Assembly (NCBI GenBank): GCA_035640455.1
Contig: DASQWB010000084.1
Location: 1 to 21,312 of the forward strand
Direction of reading: 5' to 3'
From: AC-50 sp035640455
GTDB taxonomy: Bacteria > Actinomycetota > Thermoleophilia > Gaiellales > Gaiellaceae
Length of the DNA stretch: 21,312 nt
This document shows, piece by piece, positions 20,110 to 21,312 of the stretch. Every line of letters starts with the position of its first letter. Positions within the stretch are counted from its first letter, which is position 1. The notes under the pieces are model-generated. The model was given only the letters and a program-made list of their open reading frames with translations, searched no databases and was not told where the DNA came from. The translations under genes and the position numbers were made by a program.

Positions 20110-20703
20110 CTACGACGGCGTCGCCCCGGCGCGCAGCGTCTTCTCGCGCTGCTCGGCGTGCTTGCCCTCGGCGAACTCCTCGATCATCTTCGCGTTGAAC
20201 GCCGGGATGTCGTCGGGCTTGCGGCTCGTGACGAGGCCCTGGTCGACGTGCACCTCCTCGTCGACCCAGCTCCCGCCGGCGTTGCGGATGTCGGTCTGGA
20301 GGCTCGGCCACGAGGTAAGCGTGCGGCCGTGTACGACTCCGGCCTCGACGAGCGTCCACGGACCGTGGCAGATCGCGGCCACCGGCTTGCCCTGCTCGAA
20401 GAAGTCGCGGACGAAGGAGACGACGTTCTCGTCCGTCCGCAGCGTGTCGGGGTTGCCGACGCCGCCCGGGAGCAGGAGCGCGTGGTACTCGTCGGCGCCC
20501 ACCTCTTCGATCGTCCGGTCGACCGGGATCTTGTCGGCCTTGTCGTAGTGGTCGAAGCCCTGGATCTCGCCCGCCTTGATCGAGATCAGGTCGGTCTCGG
20601 CGCCCACTTCGTCGAGCGCCTTGCGCGGCTCGAGCAGCTCGACCTGCTCGACCATGTCCGTCGCGACGATCGCGACTCGCTTTCCCTTCAGCTCGTCAGC
20701 CAC
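20110..20703 (-). CDS. DJ-1/PfpI family protein (type 1 glutamine amidotransferase-like)
   Basis: A 197-residue cytosolic protein of the DJ-1/PfpI superfamily, which includes stress-induced proteases/deglycases such as YhbO. It starts with the strand VAIVATDMVEQVEL, has the glutamate-containing first loop, LLLPGGVGNPDTLR (77-90), and the nucleophile elbow AAICHGPWTL with Cys112-His113, then LTSWPSLQTDIRNAGG (129-144). The GTG at 20703 is chosen because GGGAGG lies 5 bases upstream and it gives the family length. The open frame continues about 47 codons further but that part is a proline-rich antisense of the divergent PASTA gene. Activity (protease, deglycase or chaperone) is not resolvable from sequence. 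Confidence 0.9.
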   Translation of the reverse strand: MADELKGKRVAIVATDMVEQVELLEPRKALDEVGAETDLISIKAGEIQGFDHYDKADKIPVDRTIEEVGADEYHALLLPGGVGNPDTLRTDENVVSFVRDFFEQGKPVAAICHGPWTLVEAGVVHGRTLTSWPSLQTDIRNAGGSWVDEEVHVDQGLVTSRKPDDIPAFNAKMIEEFAEGKHAEQREKTLRAGATPS

Positions 20704-20752
20704 ATCGGCCTCCCTTCCTCGGCTCGCCTTGGCGTTCCCGTGGCGTGTGGGC

Positions 20753-20787
20753 TTGTAAACGCCCGCAGCCGGAGTATTTCTTAGGTA
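20753..20787 (+). promoter_or_regulatory. Promoter of the PASTA-protein gene, probably leaderless
   Basis: TTGTAA (20753-20758), a 16-base spacer and TATTTC (20775-20780). The ATG at 20787 starts 7 bases after the hexamer, so the message probably begins at the start codon. No Shine-Dalgarno sequence is present. Confidence 0.5.
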
Positions 20788-21312
20788 TGTGGCCAGAGCC
20801 ACCAGCTCCGCCGGAACCGCCTGTGGGACCGGCCGCGGGCCCACCTCCGGTTCCGCCGCCCGTGCCTCCTCCGACCGCGCCGCTCCCGCCGGAAGAGCCG
20901 CCGGCTGAGCGCGAGCTTTGGCCCTGGCTCCTCGCGCTCGCGATCGTCGTCATCGGTGCGATCGTCGCCGGGATCGTTCTCGCGACCCACCACGATCACA
21001 AAAAGCGCACCGTGACCGTGGCCGCGACGCGGCTCGTCCCGAGCGTCGTCAGCCTGCCGAAGGCGGTCGCGGTGAAGCGGGTGACCGGCGCCGGCTTCAA
21101 CGCGCAGATCCGCTTCACGCCGAGCTCGACCGAGAAGGGCAGCGTCGTCGCGCAGGCCCCGGAGGGAGGCGCGCGCCTCTCGCAGGGCGGGACGGTCGCG
21201 CTGACGGTCTCGGCCGGCAAGCCGAAGCTCGGCGTGCCGGACGTCGTCGGGCTGCCGGTCGCCAAGGCGGTCAAGAGGCTCAAGACGGCCGGCCTGGGAT
21301 GGAACCAGCGCG
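20787..21312 (+). CDS. PASTA-domain membrane protein (partial, 3' end outside window)
   Basis: The frame is open from ATG 20787 to the window end (175 codons). Residues 1-42 are a cytoplasmic proline-rich segment (PPAPPEPPVG, PPPVPPPVPPPT). A single transmembrane helix follows (about 45-66, WPWLLALAIVVIGAIVAGIV), then a short charged stretch HHDHKKR. The extracellular part begins with a PASTA domain at about 80-143 (RLVPSVVSLPKAVAVKRVTG, ending VALTVSAGK). A second starts at about 148 with VPDVVGLPVAKAVKRLKTAG. PASTA domains bind peptidoglycan fragments, usually in Ser/Thr kinases or penicillin-binding proteins. No kinase domain precedes here, so this is a stand-alone PASTA receptor or wall-binding protein, as far as visible. 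Divergent from the DJ-1/PfpI gene. Confidence 0.85.
   Translation, partial: MWPEPPAPPEPPVGPAAGPPPVPPPVPPPTAPLPPEEPPAERELWPWLLALAIVVIGAIVAGIVLATHHDHKKRTVTVAATRLVPSVVSLPKAVAVKRVTGAGFNAQIRFTPSSTEKGSVVAQAPEGGARLSQGGTVALTVSAGKPKLGVPDVVGLPVAKAVKRLKTAGLGWNQR

Noticed and set aside
1..21312. Mobile elements, prophage, integration at tRNA genes
   Set aside because: No transposase, integrase or att-like direct repeats of tRNA 3' ends were found; base composition is even apart from short promoter or operator patches.

Overview
The window is very GC-rich chromosomal DNA with GTG and TTG starts, many 4-base start/stop overlaps, several apparently leaderless genes, and the family set tig-clpP, clpS-DUF2017, Crp/Fnr and PASTA. 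Together these suggest an actinobacterium, and by gene content and the KLWTP tail of the trigger factor probably a Thermoleophilia/Gaiellales-like lineage. That placement is inference, because no rRNA or marker tree is available here. No insertion sequence, phage gene, CRISPR array or rRNA was seen. All three tRNA genes (Leu-TAG, Arg-TCG, His-GTG) lie on the minus strand.

Layout. 1-1718 (-): trigger factor followed by clpP (cut by the window edge). 1772-1842: first copy of a dispersed double-hairpin element. 1860-2462 (+): histidine-phosphatase/phosphoglycerate-mutase-like protein whose tail runs antisense into tRNA-Leu. 2597-2737 (+): small charged protein sharing a CTAG stop with the convergent MMPL transporter (2734-4854, -). 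4932-5005: second element copy. 5010-11015: a divergent polyamine-type (Puu) catabolic locus, with an amine/amino-acid permease and a gamma-glutamylpolyamine synthetase-like protein on minus, and a gamma-glutamyl-GABA hydrolase, an aldehyde dehydrogenase and an SDR on plus. 11195-11467: small coiled-coil protein followed by a TCCACAG-rich repeat patch. 11620-12495 (-): clpS, third element copy, DUF2017. 12602-13415 (+): three small proteins, one of them SHOCT-like.

13426-16940 (-) is the most unusual part. It is a tightly overlapping operon behind a strong sigma70-type promoter and a short leader ORF. In order it encodes a thioredoxin-fold protein that has lost its CxxC, a MauE/DoxX-like membrane redox protein, a membrane-anchored MauD/TlpA-like thioredoxin with CGSC, a Tat-exported protein with 28 cysteines, a small membrane peptide, a multi-pass membrane protein, and a secreted protein with two cysteines. 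The reading proposed here is a dedicated oxidative-folding machine for a cysteine-packed exported protein, analogous to the maturation genes of methylamine dehydrogenase but with a client that is not recognisably MauA.

17213-18415: tRNA-Arg, a D-2-hydroxyacid dehydrogenase and tRNA-His, with strong hairpins near the tRNAs. 18490-19811: a cysteine-containing SufR-like regulator converging on and overlapping a Crp/Fnr regulator, which carries an AT-rich 29-bp palindrome over its ribosome-binding site. 19878-20098: decayed remnant of a HAD phosphatase. 20110-20703 (-): DJ-1/PfpI protein. 20787-end (+): a PASTA-domain membrane protein cut by the right edge.
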